Positions 53,242 to 62,210 of a DNA stretch of 64,000 nt are shown piece by piece. Position 1 is the stretch's first letter. Every line of letters starts with the position of its first letter. The DNA is from Gammaproteobacteria bacterium (GTDB taxonomy: Bacteria > Pseudomonadota > Gammaproteobacteria > Pseudomonadales > Cellvibrionaceae): positions 62,001-126,000 of the forward strand of contig SEBV01000004.1 in NCBI GenBank assembly GCA_004172865.1. Direction: 5' to 3'. The translations under genes were made by a program, and so were the position numbers. The notes below the pieces were generated by a model. That model did not search any database and was not told the origin of the DNA. It saw only the letters and a program-made list of their open reading frames with translations.

Positions 53242-54627
53242 ATGGTGCAAGTCAAAACTCCCGTAGCTAATAATAAGATAAACGAAACAACGACACTCAA
53301 AGAATTCAAGCGGCGGATGATGAATAGCGAAACGAGCAGCTACTGCAAAAATCTCATAGAGGTAAACAAGACCAACAGCGTCATTACCAATCAGCCCATC
53401 TACAATGATCAAGGCATTCTGCTTCTTGCTGAAGGTTCTGATCTCAGCGAGAAGCGCGCTGCTGTTTTGTTGCAACACAAACTCATGAAGCCGCTCGAAC
53501 AATGTGTCGGCATTTCCAGCAGTCTTGATGCTAAAAAGCTGTATGAATTTTTAAATAAATTTGCCGAGAATATCCCTGGTTTGCGAGCTGTTACTGTTAA
53601 AGATGATTATCAAAAATCTTTACGGCAAATGTGTCTATTTTACGAAAAGCATCCTCTATTACAGCAAAATCTCACGGTGTTAGCTCTGCGGTCAAAGAAA
53701 ACCTACTATCAAAGTTTATTCAGTGCTTTGGCGGGTTTGGCAATTGCAATTCAACTCAAATTGAACGCTCGCGAACTGCAAACAGTTTTTATTGCCGGCT
53801 TATTTCATGACATTGGCTTTTTATATCTTGCGCCGGAACTCGGTACAAAAACCTACGAATTCACTAATGATGAATGGAAGGCATTGCAAGCGCATCCATT
53901 AATTGCCAAACGATTTTTGGATCTTGTGCCCGAATTGCCAAAAGAAATTGGTGAGGCCATAGCCAATCACCATGAACGTATTGACGGAACTGGTTATCCG
54001 GCCCATATTTTTGGCGATAAGTTACCCATGACGAGCCAAATAATCGCGGCGACGGACAATATAATTTTTAATCATAGTCGCTATAAAGACTACGGAGATT
54101 ACGCTCACACCATGTTATTGTCGGCGTTAAAGCTGAGCGACAATATTTATTTCGAATCGGTTTACAACGCCGCCATGGTTCTCTTTAAACACGCACCTTC
54201 ACCGACTACTCAACTAAGTGAAGTTCCCTCGGCTGAAGAGATTCTCGCACGCCAAAAAATGTTACACCGTCAATTTGAAACCGCAAAATTTTTATCGCAA
54301 AAGTTAATGCAGCTACCTACTGGCGGAATGACGCGTTCAATTTCCGCTGCGATGGGGCGCCTTGCTATTTCAGTAGTACGCAGCGGAATCTTACAAACAG
54401 AACAGGAAGAATGGCTACGAAATTTCTCGCCGGAACAAGAGCTTCGTGAGAGTTTTTCACTGGTTGAGCTGAGTGTTATGTTGGATCAGATTTATGATCA
54501 GCTGCTGCATCTTAAAAATATTATGGAGCGCTCGGTAGAAGCAATTCCTCACCACGAGACATCACTGAAAGAACTTGCGGAACACGCATTGAGTCAACTG
54601 GATTTTGAGGAGGCAGCCTGCAATTAA
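53242..54627 (+). CDS. HD-GYP-domain protein with altered metal site
   Basis: 461 aa from ATG 53242; the frame opens at TTG 53209 and neither start has a strong ribosome site. An N-terminal region of about 140 residues precedes an HD-GYP domain (about 155-290). In the 472-residue frame the motifs are His200-Asp201 (FHDIGF), His229, HHERIDGTGYP at 254-264. The His normally heading the domain (GHS) is a Tyr-Gln here, and the HDIGK lysine is Phe. A helical C-terminus follows. HD-GYP proteins break down c-di-GMP; this one may be inactive or altered. Confidence 0.85.
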   Translation: MVQVKTPVANNKINETTTLKEFKRRMMNSETSSYCKNLIEVNKTNSVITNQPIYNDQGILLLAEGSDLSEKRAAVLLQHKLMKPLEQCVGISSSLDAKKLYEFLNKFAENIPGLRAVTVKDDYQKSLRQMCLFYEKHPLLQQNLTVLALRSKKTYYQSLFSALAGLAIAIQLKLNARELQTVFIAGLFHDIGFLYLAPELGTKTYEFTNDEWKALQAHPLIAKRFLDLVPELPKEIGEAIANHHERIDGTGYPAHIFGDKLPMTSQIIAATDNIIFNHSRYKDYGDYAHTMLLSALKLSDNIYFESVYNAAMVLFKHAPSPTTQLSEVPSAEEILARQKMLHRQFETAKFLSQKLMQLPTGGMTRSISAAMGRLAISVVRSGILQTEQEEWLRNFSPEQELRESFSLVELSVMLDQIYDQLLHLKNIMERSVEAIPHHETSLKELAEHALSQLDFEEAACN

Positions 54628-54702
54628 GTGTTAATATGCATTTACTGCTGTATCTCAAGCAGATGTATTATCAAGCTTCCTTCCTACTCAGCCCGCTTTA
54701 AT

Positions 54703-54924
54703 ATGACATCAACCCAAACCATATGCCCTCTATGTGCATTGCCGAATAACTGCAAGCTCGTACAAAGCTGTTGTACTGGCGACTGCTGGTGTATGCAGGT
54801 TAAGATAGCACATGACATTTTGGCGCAAATCCCAGTGGATCAAGTTAACAAATCTTGTATTTGCCAGAAGTGCGCATCGTCAAAACAGAAAACACCTACT
54901 CCTAATTTCCCCCTCATCAGCTAA
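54703..54924 (+). CDS. Cysteine-rich CWC family protein
   Basis: 73 aa from ATG 54703. Eight cysteines and a CWC triplet (GDCWCMQVK) in the order CPLC-x6-C-x4-CC-x3-CWC-x18-CICQKC match the small CWC family, which is probably metal-binding. Function unknown. It lies between the HD-GYP gene and a 140-aa gene with short gaps, so an operon is likely. Confidence 0.75.
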   Translation: MTSTQTICPLCALPNNCKLVQSCCTGDCWCMQVKIAHDILAQIPVDQVNKSCICQKCASSKQKTPTPNFPLIS

Positions 54925-54936
54925 CGAAGTCAACAC

Positions 54937-55359
54937 ATGCTTACCTGGAATACTACGCCCGATACTAATCACCTAATTCATAGCACGCAAATTGATGATC
55001 CATCTGAAAAAATTGTAAAGCTCGCGATTGAAGCCTGCACCGATAAAGCAGTTAGCTTGTTAAAAACCAATATTCAAGATGCTTCACTTTATTTGCTGTT
55101 TGAATGGGATGCGCAAGCAGCGAATCTTATTATAGTTGTCACTGATGCCACTAAAACTCACGATTCGCATGACATCGTAAAAGCCGTTTTTAATAGTGTG
55201 GCAAATAATTTGCAAGGGCAACATGAAGATCTCGAAGCTTACGCGAATTTAATTAAATTTTGGCTACATGATTATTTAACAACTTGCTCGGCATTTTTTA
55301 GTTATTCATTAGTCGCAATTTTCCATAGTAGTACACGAGCAAACACCGAACTCCTGTAA
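54937..55359 (+). CDS. Hypothetical protein
   Basis: 140 aa, mixed alpha/beta, no signal or membrane segment. Contains a VTDATKTHDSHDIVKAVF stretch and a C-terminal aromatic-rich segment (LIKFWLHDYL). I recognise no family. It starts 12 nt after the CWC gene and ends 20 nt before the shikimate kinase gene, so co-transcription is likely. Confidence 0.6.
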   Translation: MLTWNTTPDTNHLIHSTQIDDPSEKIVKLAIEACTDKAVSLLKTNIQDASLYLLFEWDAQAANLIIVVTDATKTHDSHDIVKAVFNSVANNLQGQHEDLEAYANLIKFWLHDYLTTCSAFFSYSLVAIFHSSTRANTELL

Positions 55360-55379
55360 ACGTCGTTGGGGGAAATATT

Positions 55380-55910
55380 ATGAATCAGTTCAGCACCAGC
55401 TTGATTCTTATTGGCATGCCCGGAGCCGGGAAAACCACACTGGGAATTTTGTTAGCGGAATCGCTTTCAAAAGATTTTGTAGATACGGACCGTTTAATTG
55501 AACAGCAACAACAGAAGACGCTGCAAGATATTGTGGACTCTCAGGGTTATTTGGCTTTACGCGCAATTGAAGAGAACGTTTTATTAAATATGCATTACCC
55601 CAATCACATTATCGCGACAGGCGGAAGCGCTGTGTATAGTGATAAGGTTATGCAGCACTTGCGACATTTTGGCCAGAGTGTTTTTTTAGATGTTCCTCTG
55701 TCAGAATTATCTGCACGCGTGACTAATGTTAACACTCGCGGATTAGCTCGTAAGCCTGATCAAAGCTTTGAAGATCTTTACAATGAGAGACGCGCGCTTT
55801 ATCAACGGTATGCCAATATCATTATTGATTGCGCCGGAAAAACGCGTGAAAAAATTTTAGAAGAAATTATTTACGAAGAAGCTGAAGCTTATTCTGGAAA
55901 AGATGCATAA
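55380..55910 (+). CDS. aroK: Shikimate kinase
   Basis: 176 aa. Walker A GMPGAGKTT (12-20) and the DTDRLIE motif, which binds metal and shikimate, are present, followed by the ATGGSAVYS loop and an RGLARKP lid with Arg. It should phosphorylate shikimate in aromatic amino-acid synthesis. The canonical aroK sits beside aroB; this one sits in a signalling operon, so it may be a second copy. Confidence 0.88.
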   Translation: MNQFSTSLILIGMPGAGKTTLGILLAESLSKDFVDTDRLIEQQQQKTLQDIVDSQGYLALRAIEENVLLNMHYPNHIIATGGSAVYSDKVMQHLRHFGQSVFLDVPLSELSARVTNVNTRGLARKPDQSFEDLYNERRALYQRYANIIIDCAGKTREKILEEIIYEEAEAYSGKDA

Positions 55911-55938
55911 AAAAGGCTGCGCAATACAGCCTATATTT
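55907..55938. terminator. Terminator of aroK and the convergent gene
   Basis: AGGCTG / CAGCCT stem with a short loop, A-run before and T-rich run after, overlapping the aroK stop and lying before the convergent stop. Confidence 0.7.
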
Positions 55939-55951
55939 TTACGATATCCAA

Positions 55952-56833
55952 TTAACCTCTAGCTTCCGGCTCAGTTGTACGTTGCGGCGGTTCACCCTCA
56001 GGTTTTGTTCCGGTACCTCGCAAGCGCACTAGAATTTTTAAGATATCGAACCAGAAAGGCGCACCGAATAGAGAAGCCGATGCTGTCACTAACCAACCGA
56101 TTATTGACGAAGGTTTAAAAAGCATGCGCACTTCAAATGAATCTCCCCAGCCAACTGGCAACGTTTTTAATTGTACATAAGCATCGTCAACCAACATTTG
56201 ACTAGCGCCAGTTAAATTAAGTTGTGCAATAGTTGCTGGGTGTAGCCACAACGTTTTGAATAAGTGGATGCTATCAATGTTGAAACCTACGGCTAGAGAA
56301 AAGGCAATAATAAAACACCAAATTTGCGATTGCTTTTTGTAAGCACCGGATACCCGCCCCATTCCCTGATCAAACCAGGTGGCGAGTTCATGTTGGAATG
56401 CGTGGAAATTTCCCAACGTTTTTTGGTGCAATTTCTGAAGAAGTTGACGTAACTGTTCGTCTTTAATTGCAGCTATATCACTACCGAGATTATTAAAATC
56501 GTCTGGTGTTTTTTGAATGGAATGTATCAACGCAAGTGCAAAACTTTTTGAAGGAATATAAGCCGGTTTATTTTTTACAGCTGCCAGAGTAGCCGCCTCA
56601 CCGTCACCCGCAGGATGAGCCAAAGCATCATTATAAATACGAAGCAGCAAATCGCGTCCTGCATCTGATTTAGCGTTTAATAACTCAGTTAACCCAGTCA
56701 TCAAGGTTTTTGAACGCAAGTTTAACCAGGAGGCCATTGCTTCATAAACTGAACTCGCTATTAACGCCACCGATGCATAGCAAAAAATTAAACCTATAGC
56801 CACTTCAAGAACAGTACTATTAAACATATCCAC
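55952..56833 (-). CDS. Membrane protein of unknown function
   Basis: 293 aa with about four membrane helices: one at the N-terminus (about 8-32), one near 170-190 (IWCFIIAFSLAVGFNI), and a pair toward the C-terminus (about 240-270). A cytosolic or periplasmic helical domain fills 35-165. The tail is rich in Gly, Pro and Glu. I do not recognise the family. Confidence 0.65.
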   Translation of the reverse strand: MDMFNSTVLEVAIGLIFCYASVALIASSVYEAMASWLNLRSKTLMTGLTELLNAKSDAGRDLLLRIYNDALAHPAGDGEAATLAAVKNKPAYIPSKSFALALIHSIQKTPDDFNNLGSDIAAIKDEQLRQLLQKLHQKTLGNFHAFQHELATWFDQGMGRVSGAYKKQSQIWCFIIAFSLAVGFNIDSIHLFKTLWLHPATIAQLNLTGASQMLVDDAYVQLKTLPVGWGDSFEVRMLFKPSSIIGWLVTASASLFGAPFWFDILKILVRLRGTGTKPEGEPPQRTTEPEARG

Positions 56834-56915
56834 CTCCTTTTACCTTGTTTAGTTAATGCGCGTGAATTACTACTCGACGAAAACTCCTACTGTATTATCT
56901 ACGGCGGCACCAAAT

Positions 56916-57587
56916 TTATTGCAACACGCCGCTATGAAAACGAAATTCGGTATCTGCACTTTCGATAAGCTCTTTTTCCAAGGTTAAAAATACATGCAGT
57001 CGCTCACTAATATCCTCACCACCCGAAACTTTTTTCGCAAGGTGTAGATAATCTTGATAGTGGCGTGATTCAGATTTTAATAAGGATAAATAAAAGGCTT
57101 TAAGTTCATCGTCCAAATACGGAGCCAATTTTGCAAAACGCTCGCAGGAACGCGCTTCAATAATTGCACCCACAATGAGCGTATCCACAAAGCGCGCGGG
57201 CTCATGAGTGCGCACTGGCTTGCGCAATTCACCTGCATAACGACAAGGCGTGATTTGTTCATAGGCGATGCCACGCTTTTCCATAATCTGCATAACCTGT
57301 TCGTAATGACGCAATTCTTCGCGGGCAAGGCGCGACATTTTGTGCATCATTTCAAAATCGCCCACATAGCGATACATCAAATTCACCGCGGTAGACGCGG
57401 CTTTCTTTTCGCAGTTGGCGTGGTCTAATAACAGTAATGCTTGATTAGCAGGTTGCTTTGCAGTTTCAAGCCATGAGTCCGGTGTTTCACAGTACAAAAA
57501 TTCTTGAATTCGAGCGAGCGATATCAATTGCGCTGCGTTTATTGGCGGTGAAACTGCCGAGGAAGTTGTCGATAACGATGAGTTCAT
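56916..57587 (-). CDS. miaE: tRNA-(ms2io6A) hydroxylase MiaE
   Basis: 223 aa, diiron hydroxylase that adds the hydroxyl to the isopentenyl group on A37 of tRNAs. The metal ligands are all visible: Glu60, Glu91-x2-His94, Glu144, Glu173-x2-His176. The frame opens at TTG 57596 but ATG 57587 is taken as start. It starts 13 nt after a DUF1289 gene, on the same strand. Absent in E. coli but common in pseudomonads. Confidence 0.93.
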   Translation of the reverse strand: MNSSLSTTSSAVSPPINAAQLISLARIQEFLYCETPDSWLETAKQPANQALLLLDHANCEKKAASTAVNLMYRYVGDFEMMHKMSRLAREELRHYEQVMQIMEKRGIAYEQITPCRYAGELRKPVRTHEPARFVDTLIVGAIIEARSCERFAKLAPYLDDELKAFYLSLLKSESRHYQDYLHLAKKVSGGEDISERLHVFLTLEKELIESADTEFRFHSGVLQ

Positions 57588-57600
57588 AAATATCAAAAAA

Positions 57601-58059
57601 TTAAGAGGTAAAGTGAGGCACTACGTAGCGTTCATAATAAGCGCAAGATAATGCATAAAAATCTCTGTCAATATTATCGCGAATATCCGTTAATGGAGTA
57701 TCACGCCACTGCGGCAATAAACGTAAACCGTAAGCGTTGAGATTAGTGATTTGACTCGCGCCGGAGCGCAATAAATCAAATACCCAACAATAGGGATTTT
57801 GTTCTTCTTTAAAGAGAATTTGTTGATGTTTAACTTGTTCCAACAGTAGTTTTGCATCAATAATTTCAATCATATTCTGCACAACCTGAGCGAGATATCC
57901 TTCAAGCCTCTGCGCAATAATGACACGTTGCTCATGGGTGTAGGCATTCCAATTAATCACCTCATGGGCAAAACGTTTGCAGCCGCGGCACACGCTATCG
58001 CCTATGCCGGTTGAGCAAACGCCAATGCAAGGAGTTCTGACAGGTTTATATAAAAGCAT
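57601..58059 (-). CDS. DUF1289-domain protein
   Basis: 152 aa. The N-terminal DUF1289 motif has CIGVC and CRGCKRFAHEVINW, four Cys that may bind metal. The remaining part (about 60-152) is an extension of unknown role. It sits immediately upstream of miaE, suggesting a shared transcript. Confidence 0.8.
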   Translation of the reverse strand: MLLYKPVRTPCIGVCSTGIGDSVCRGCKRFAHEVINWNAYTHEQRVIIAQRLEGYLAQVVQNMIEIIDAKLLLEQVKHQQILFKEEQNPYCWVFDLLRSGASQITNLNAYGLRLLPQWRDTPLTDIRDNIDRDFYALSCAYYERYVVPHFTS

Positions 58060-58126
58060 AAAAAAATATCGAAAATTAAATAACTAATCGCCGACGAAAC
58101 TATCGGCAATTCAAAACAACTATTAA

Positions 58127-59119
58127 TTAATAGGGCAAGCCTGTTACATCCAGCTCTATTTTCCACACAGCGCCTGCGCCGGTCAAAAATAATGTTTTGC
58201 CTTGTGACCCACCAAATGCGGCGTTGGTAATTTTGTTATCAACACTAATAGCAGCGATGGATTCACCGCTCGGCGTAATTACTCGCACCTGATGCGCCAT
58301 ATGTTCAGTTGCATATATATTGCCGTGACAATCCAGCGTCATACCATCCGGCCCCGCTAAACCTGTTACTAAATTTTTGCCTGCTTGTGGAATTCCGTTT
58401 TCAATCGGATAAGCGTGCAAGATTCCATCGCCACTGCTGACGTATAATATTTTTTCATCCAGCGATAACGCGATTCCGTTTGGATTTTTCAATGTATCGT
58501 CTACCACAGTTACTGTGCCATCTATTGCTACGCGATACACGCTGGTTTTTTCCTGACCGCCTGGCGCAGCATCGCGTTGGTAATCCGGGTCAGTGAAATA
58601 AATAGTGCCGTCTTTTGCGATAGTTAAATCATTCGGGGAATTAAACACATTGCCATTATATTCGCCTGCAAGTGCCGTGCGTGCTCCCGCAAGTGTGTAA
58701 CTCGATAGGCTTTTGAATTTATGCGTGGCTGCAACAATATTGCCCTTTGCATCTACCGCTAAACCGTTGCTTCCGCTGTCTTCAATTAAGGTTGTCATAA
58801 CGCCATTGGCATCAAGCTTTTGAATGCGCGATGGGAATATTCCGCTAGTTACAAAATCAGAAAAATATAGCGCGTCTTTAATCCACACTGCACCTTCATA
58901 CAAACTATATTCAGAGCGCTTGGAATTTGCACCGGGAATTCGTTGTGCAACTAAGTCGCCAGCTGGTGAAGCGCCGCACGAATTATTTGCTACGGCTGCA
59001 GTGTTTGATGAGCTAGAACTTGTAGCAGTTTCAGATTTTTTTTGTTCGCAACCCGTCAATGCAATTATCGCCAAACTGGATGCAGCCAGAAAAGTAAGTG
59101 AAAAATTTATTATTTTCAT
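58127..59119 (-). CDS. SMP-30/gluconolactonase-like lipoprotein
   Basis: 330 aa. A lipobox ALTGC gives lipidated Cys24, followed by a Ser-rich spacer. The rest is a six-bladed beta-propeller of the SMP-30/LRE type (SPNDLTIAKDGTIYFTDPDY, LKNPNGIALSLDEK, PDGMTLDCHGNIY). Such proteins hydrolyse lactones or act as binding scaffolds; the substrate here is unknown. Confidence 0.85.
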   Translation of the reverse strand: MKIINFSLTFLAASSLAIIALTGCEQKKSETATSSSSSNTAAVANNSCGASPAGDLVAQRIPGANSKRSEYSLYEGAVWIKDALYFSDFVTSGIFPSRIQKLDANGVMTTLIEDSGSNGLAVDAKGNIVAATHKFKSLSSYTLAGARTALAGEYNGNVFNSPNDLTIAKDGTIYFTDPDYQRDAAPGGQEKTSVYRVAIDGTVTVVDDTLKNPNGIALSLDEKILYVSSGDGILHAYPIENGIPQAGKNLVTGLAGPDGMTLDCHGNIYATEHMAHQVRVITPSGESIAAISVDNKITNAAFGGSQGKTLFLTGAGAVWKIELDVTGLPY

Positions 59120-59526
59120 GTAATGAAGTTCCGTGGATAATGACTCAATCGAGTTTTAAACTTAGCTACTCGTAATGAGTGTTGACGTCGATAAATCCAG
59201 TCGTTTACTACTAAGCAGCTCATATTTTAAGGACGCAAACATACCACATAGGCTTGGCAAAAGCCTGAATTGCGCCGCCAAAACTTTTCTAAAGCCTATA
59301 CTTTTAAACGCTCAAAAATTTGCCCGAATAAAAATCATTCTTATTAATTCATTAACAGATAAGCAGCGCGCAATCGAGTTAACACGCACTCGCGCATGAT
59401 GTATACTTCAAACCCGATTTACTGCCCTTGCCAGGATAGTAAATTTTCATCCGTGAAGGTCACGGATAGTCTCTCAACGCAGAGATCCTGCAAAGAGAGT
59501 AACCTAACAATTAAGAGGATAAAACT
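59120..59526. other. Intergenic region with the acnB leader
   Basis: 407 nt with no gene. Two hairpins lie just before acnB: ATCCGTG/CACGGAT (59449-59467) and TCTCT/AGAGA (59470-59485). CTCTC (59471-59475) could instead pair with GAGAG (59495-59499). A short AT-rich palindrome is seen near 59327-59345 but is too weak to call a Fur box. Confidence 0.55.
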
Positions 59527-62145
59527 GTGCTTGAAGCCTACCGTAAACACGTCGCTGAACGCGCCGCTGAAGGTGTTCCACCAAAACCACTTAACGCCGA
59601 ACAAGTTGCTGGATTGGTAGAATTATTGAAGAACCCACCTGCTGGTGAAAATGAAGTTCTGTTAGACCTGATCACCAACCGCGTTCCTCCAGGCGTTGAC
59701 GAAGCCGCCTACGTTAAAGCCGCTTTTCTAAGCGCAGTCGCCAAAGGCGAAGATTCCTCCCCCCTTATTGATAAGCCTCTCGCCATAAAACTTCTTGGCA
59801 TGATGCTTGGTGGTTACAACATCGAAACTTTGGTCGGATTATTAGATAGCCCGGAATTGGGTAAGCAAGCTGCCCATGAATTGAAGCATACCCTTTTGAT
59901 GTTTGATGCATTCCACGATGTAGAAGAAAAATCAAAAGCGGGCAATCCTTTCGCAAAAGAATTGATCCAAAGCTGGGCAGACGCCGAATGGTTCACCAGC
60001 AAGCCCAAAGTACCGCAAAGTACCAAACTCACCGTTTTCAAAGTCACTGGTGAAACTAATACCGACGATCTATCACCAGCTCCTGATGCATGGTCTCGTC
60101 CAGATATTCCACTGCACTCACTCGCCATGTTCAAACTGGCTCGTGAAGGCATCACGCCTGATCAACCAGGTTCAGTTGGCCCAATCAAACAAATCGAAGC
60201 GCTAAAAACCAAAGGTTATCCTTTGGCATTCGTGGGCGATGTAGTTGGTACTGGCTCATCACGTAAATCGGCAACCAACTCAGTCTTGTGGTTTATCGGT
60301 GAGGATATCCCGGGCGTTCCAAACAAGCGCACCGGCGGCGTATGCATCGGCGGCAAAGTCGCTCCCATTTTCTATAACACTATGGAAGATGCAGGCGCCT
60401 TAGTATTTGAAGCACCCGTTGAATTGTTGAACACTGGCGACGTTATTGAAATTCGCCCATATGAAGGCAAAATTCTTAACGGCGAAACTGGTACTGTAAT
60501 TTCTGAATTCAGTTTGAAATCAGACGTATTACTGGATGAAGTTCAAGCTGGCGGTCGTATCCCATTAATCGTTGGTCGTGGCTTGACCACTAAAGCCCGC
60601 GCTTCATTAGGTTTGCCTACCAGCACCCTATTCCGCTTGCCAGAATCACCTGTTGATACCGGCAAAGGCTATACCCTTGCACAAAAAATGGTTGGCAAAG
60701 CTTGCGGCGTTGCCGGTATTCGTCCAGGCACTTACTGTGAACCCTACATGACTACCGTTGGCTCACAAGACACCACTGGTCCGATGACTCGTGATGAATT
60801 GAAAGATTTGGCATGTTTGGGCTTCTCTGCCGACTTGACCATGCAGTCGTTCTGTCACACTGCCGCCTATCCAAAACCAGTAGATATCGAAACTCAGCAT
60901 ACTTTGCCTGATTTCATTATGACTCGCGGCGGTGTTTCCCTGCGTCCGGGCGACGGTATTATCCACAGCTGGTTGAACCGTATGCTGCTTCCAGACACCG
61001 TTGGTACAGGCGGCGATTCGCACACTCGTTTCCCAATTGGTATTTCATTCCCGGCCGGTTCTGGTTTGGTAGCTTTTGCTGCTGCAACTGGCGTTATGCC
61101 GTTGGATATGCCGGAATCAGTACTTGTTCGCTTTAAAGGCGAATTGCAACCAGGTATCACTTTGCGTGACTTGGTAAATGCGATTCCGCTTTACGCCATC
61201 AAATCTGGTTTGCTAACCGTTGAAAAGAAAGGCAAGAAGAATATTTTCTCTGGCCGTATTCTCGAAGTTGAAGGCTTGCCAATCCTGAAAGTAGAACAAG
61301 CGTTTGAAATTTCTGATGCCTCTGCTGAACGTTCAGCAGCCGGCTGTACCATCAAGTTGGATAAAGAGCCAATTATTGAGTACATGACTTCTAACATCAC
61401 CATGTTGCGCTGGATGATCGAACAAGGTTACGGCGATATCCGCACCCTTGAGCGCCGTGCGCAGAAAATGGAAGCCTGGATTGCCAACCCCGAATTGATG
61501 GAAGCTGATAAAGACGCAGAGTACGCGGCGATTATCGACATCGACTTGGCAGACATCAAAGAACCAATCCTCGCCTGCCCTAACGATCCAGATGATGTGA
61601 AAATTCTGTCTGAAGTTGCGGGTGCAAAAATCGATGAAGTGTTTATCGGTTCGTGTATGACCAACATCGGTCACTTCCGCGCTGCTGGTAAATTGCTCGC
61701 ATCGACTAAGGATGAGCTATCGACTCGCTTGTGGATCGCCCCGCCAACCAAAATGGATCAACACCAATTGGTCGAAGAAGGCTATTACAGTATTTTCGGT
61801 AGCAAAGGCGCACGTACTGAGATGCCAGGTTGCTCACTCTGCATGGGCAACCAGGCACGTGTAGCACCAAACTCGACTGTGGTTTCGACATCTACTCGTA
61901 ACTTCCCGAACCGCTTGGGTAATGGTGCCGATGTATATCTCGCTTCTGCGGAGCTTGCCGCTGTCGCAGCGGTATTAGGTAAGTTGCCAACGCCGGAAGA
62001 GTATTTGAGCTACGCCAATAAGTTAAACAGCATGAGCAGCGAGATTTACCGCTACTTGAACTTTAACGAAATTGAAAGCTACCAACACTCTGCCGATGAA
62101 GGCAAACGTATTGCCGCTGTAGAAATTCAGACTGTTGCCATCTAA
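59527..62145 (+). CDS. acnB: Aconitate hydratase B
   Basis: 872 aa, the main TCA-cycle aconitase, [4Fe-4S] type, converting citrate to isocitrate. The AcnB-specific N-terminal HEAT-like domain ([13 protein letters not shown]) precedes the swivel and catalytic domains. The cluster cysteines lie in GSCMTNIGH and CSLCMGN. The start is GTG 59527 with AGAGGAT about 7 nt upstream. E. coli acnB is controlled by oxygen, carbon source and iron; no such site was confirmed here. Confidence 0.97.
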   Translation: MLEAYRKHVAERAAEGVPPKPLNAEQVAGLVELLKNPPAGENEVLLDLITNRVPPGVDEAAYVKAAFLSAVAKGEDSSPLIDKPLAIKLLGMMLGGYNIETLVGLLDSPELGKQAAHELKHTLLMFDAFHDVEEKSKAGNPFAKELIQSWADAEWFTSKPKVPQSTKLTVFKVTGETNTDDLSPAPDAWSRPDIPLHSLAMFKLAREGITPDQPGSVGPIKQIEALKTKGYPLAFVGDVVGTGSSRKSATNSVLWFIGEDIPGVPNKRTGGVCIGGKVAPIFYNTMEDAGALVFEAPVELLNTGDVIEIRPYEGKILNGETGTVISEFSLKSDVLLDEVQAGGRIPLIVGRGLTTKARASLGLPTSTLFRLPESPVDTGKGYTLAQKMVGKACGVAGIRPGTYCEPYMTTVGSQDTTGPMTRDELKDLACLGFSADLTMQSFCHTAAYPKPVDIETQHTLPDFIMTRGGVSLRPGDGIIHSWLNRMLLPDTVGTGGDSHTRFPIGISFPAGSGLVAFAAATGVMPLDMPESVLVRFKGELQPGITLRDLVNAIPLYAIKSGLLTVEKKGKKNIFSGRILEVEGLPILKVEQAFEISDASAERSAAGCTIKLDKEPIIEYMTSNITMLRWMIEQGYGDIRTLERRAQKMEAWIANPELMEADKDAEYAAIIDIDLADIKEPILACPNDPDDVKILSEVAGAKIDEVFIGSCMTNIGHFRAAGKLLASTKDELSTRLWIAPPTKMDQHQLVEEGYYSIFGSKGARTEMPGCSLCMGNQARVAPNSTVVSTSTRNFPNRLGNGADVYLASAELAAVAAVLGKLPTPEEYLSYANKLNSMSSEIYRYLNFNEIESYQHSADEGKRIAAVEIQTVAI

Positions 62146-62162
62146 GTCGTTTTTACTGGCAT

Positions 62163-62191
62163 AAAAAAACCCGCAATTTGCGGGTTTTTTT
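62163..62191. terminator. Bidirectional intrinsic terminator, acnB / fliD
   Basis: CCCGC / GCGGG stem with AATTT loop and seven A before, seven T after, between two convergent genes. Confidence 0.9.
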
Positions 62192-62210
62192 ATGGGCGAT
62201 CTTATTGAAC

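Noticed and set aside
59327-59345. A Fur box before acnB
   Set aside because: The AATAA...TTATT dyad is AT-rich but does not match the GATAATGATAATCATTATC pattern well enough.
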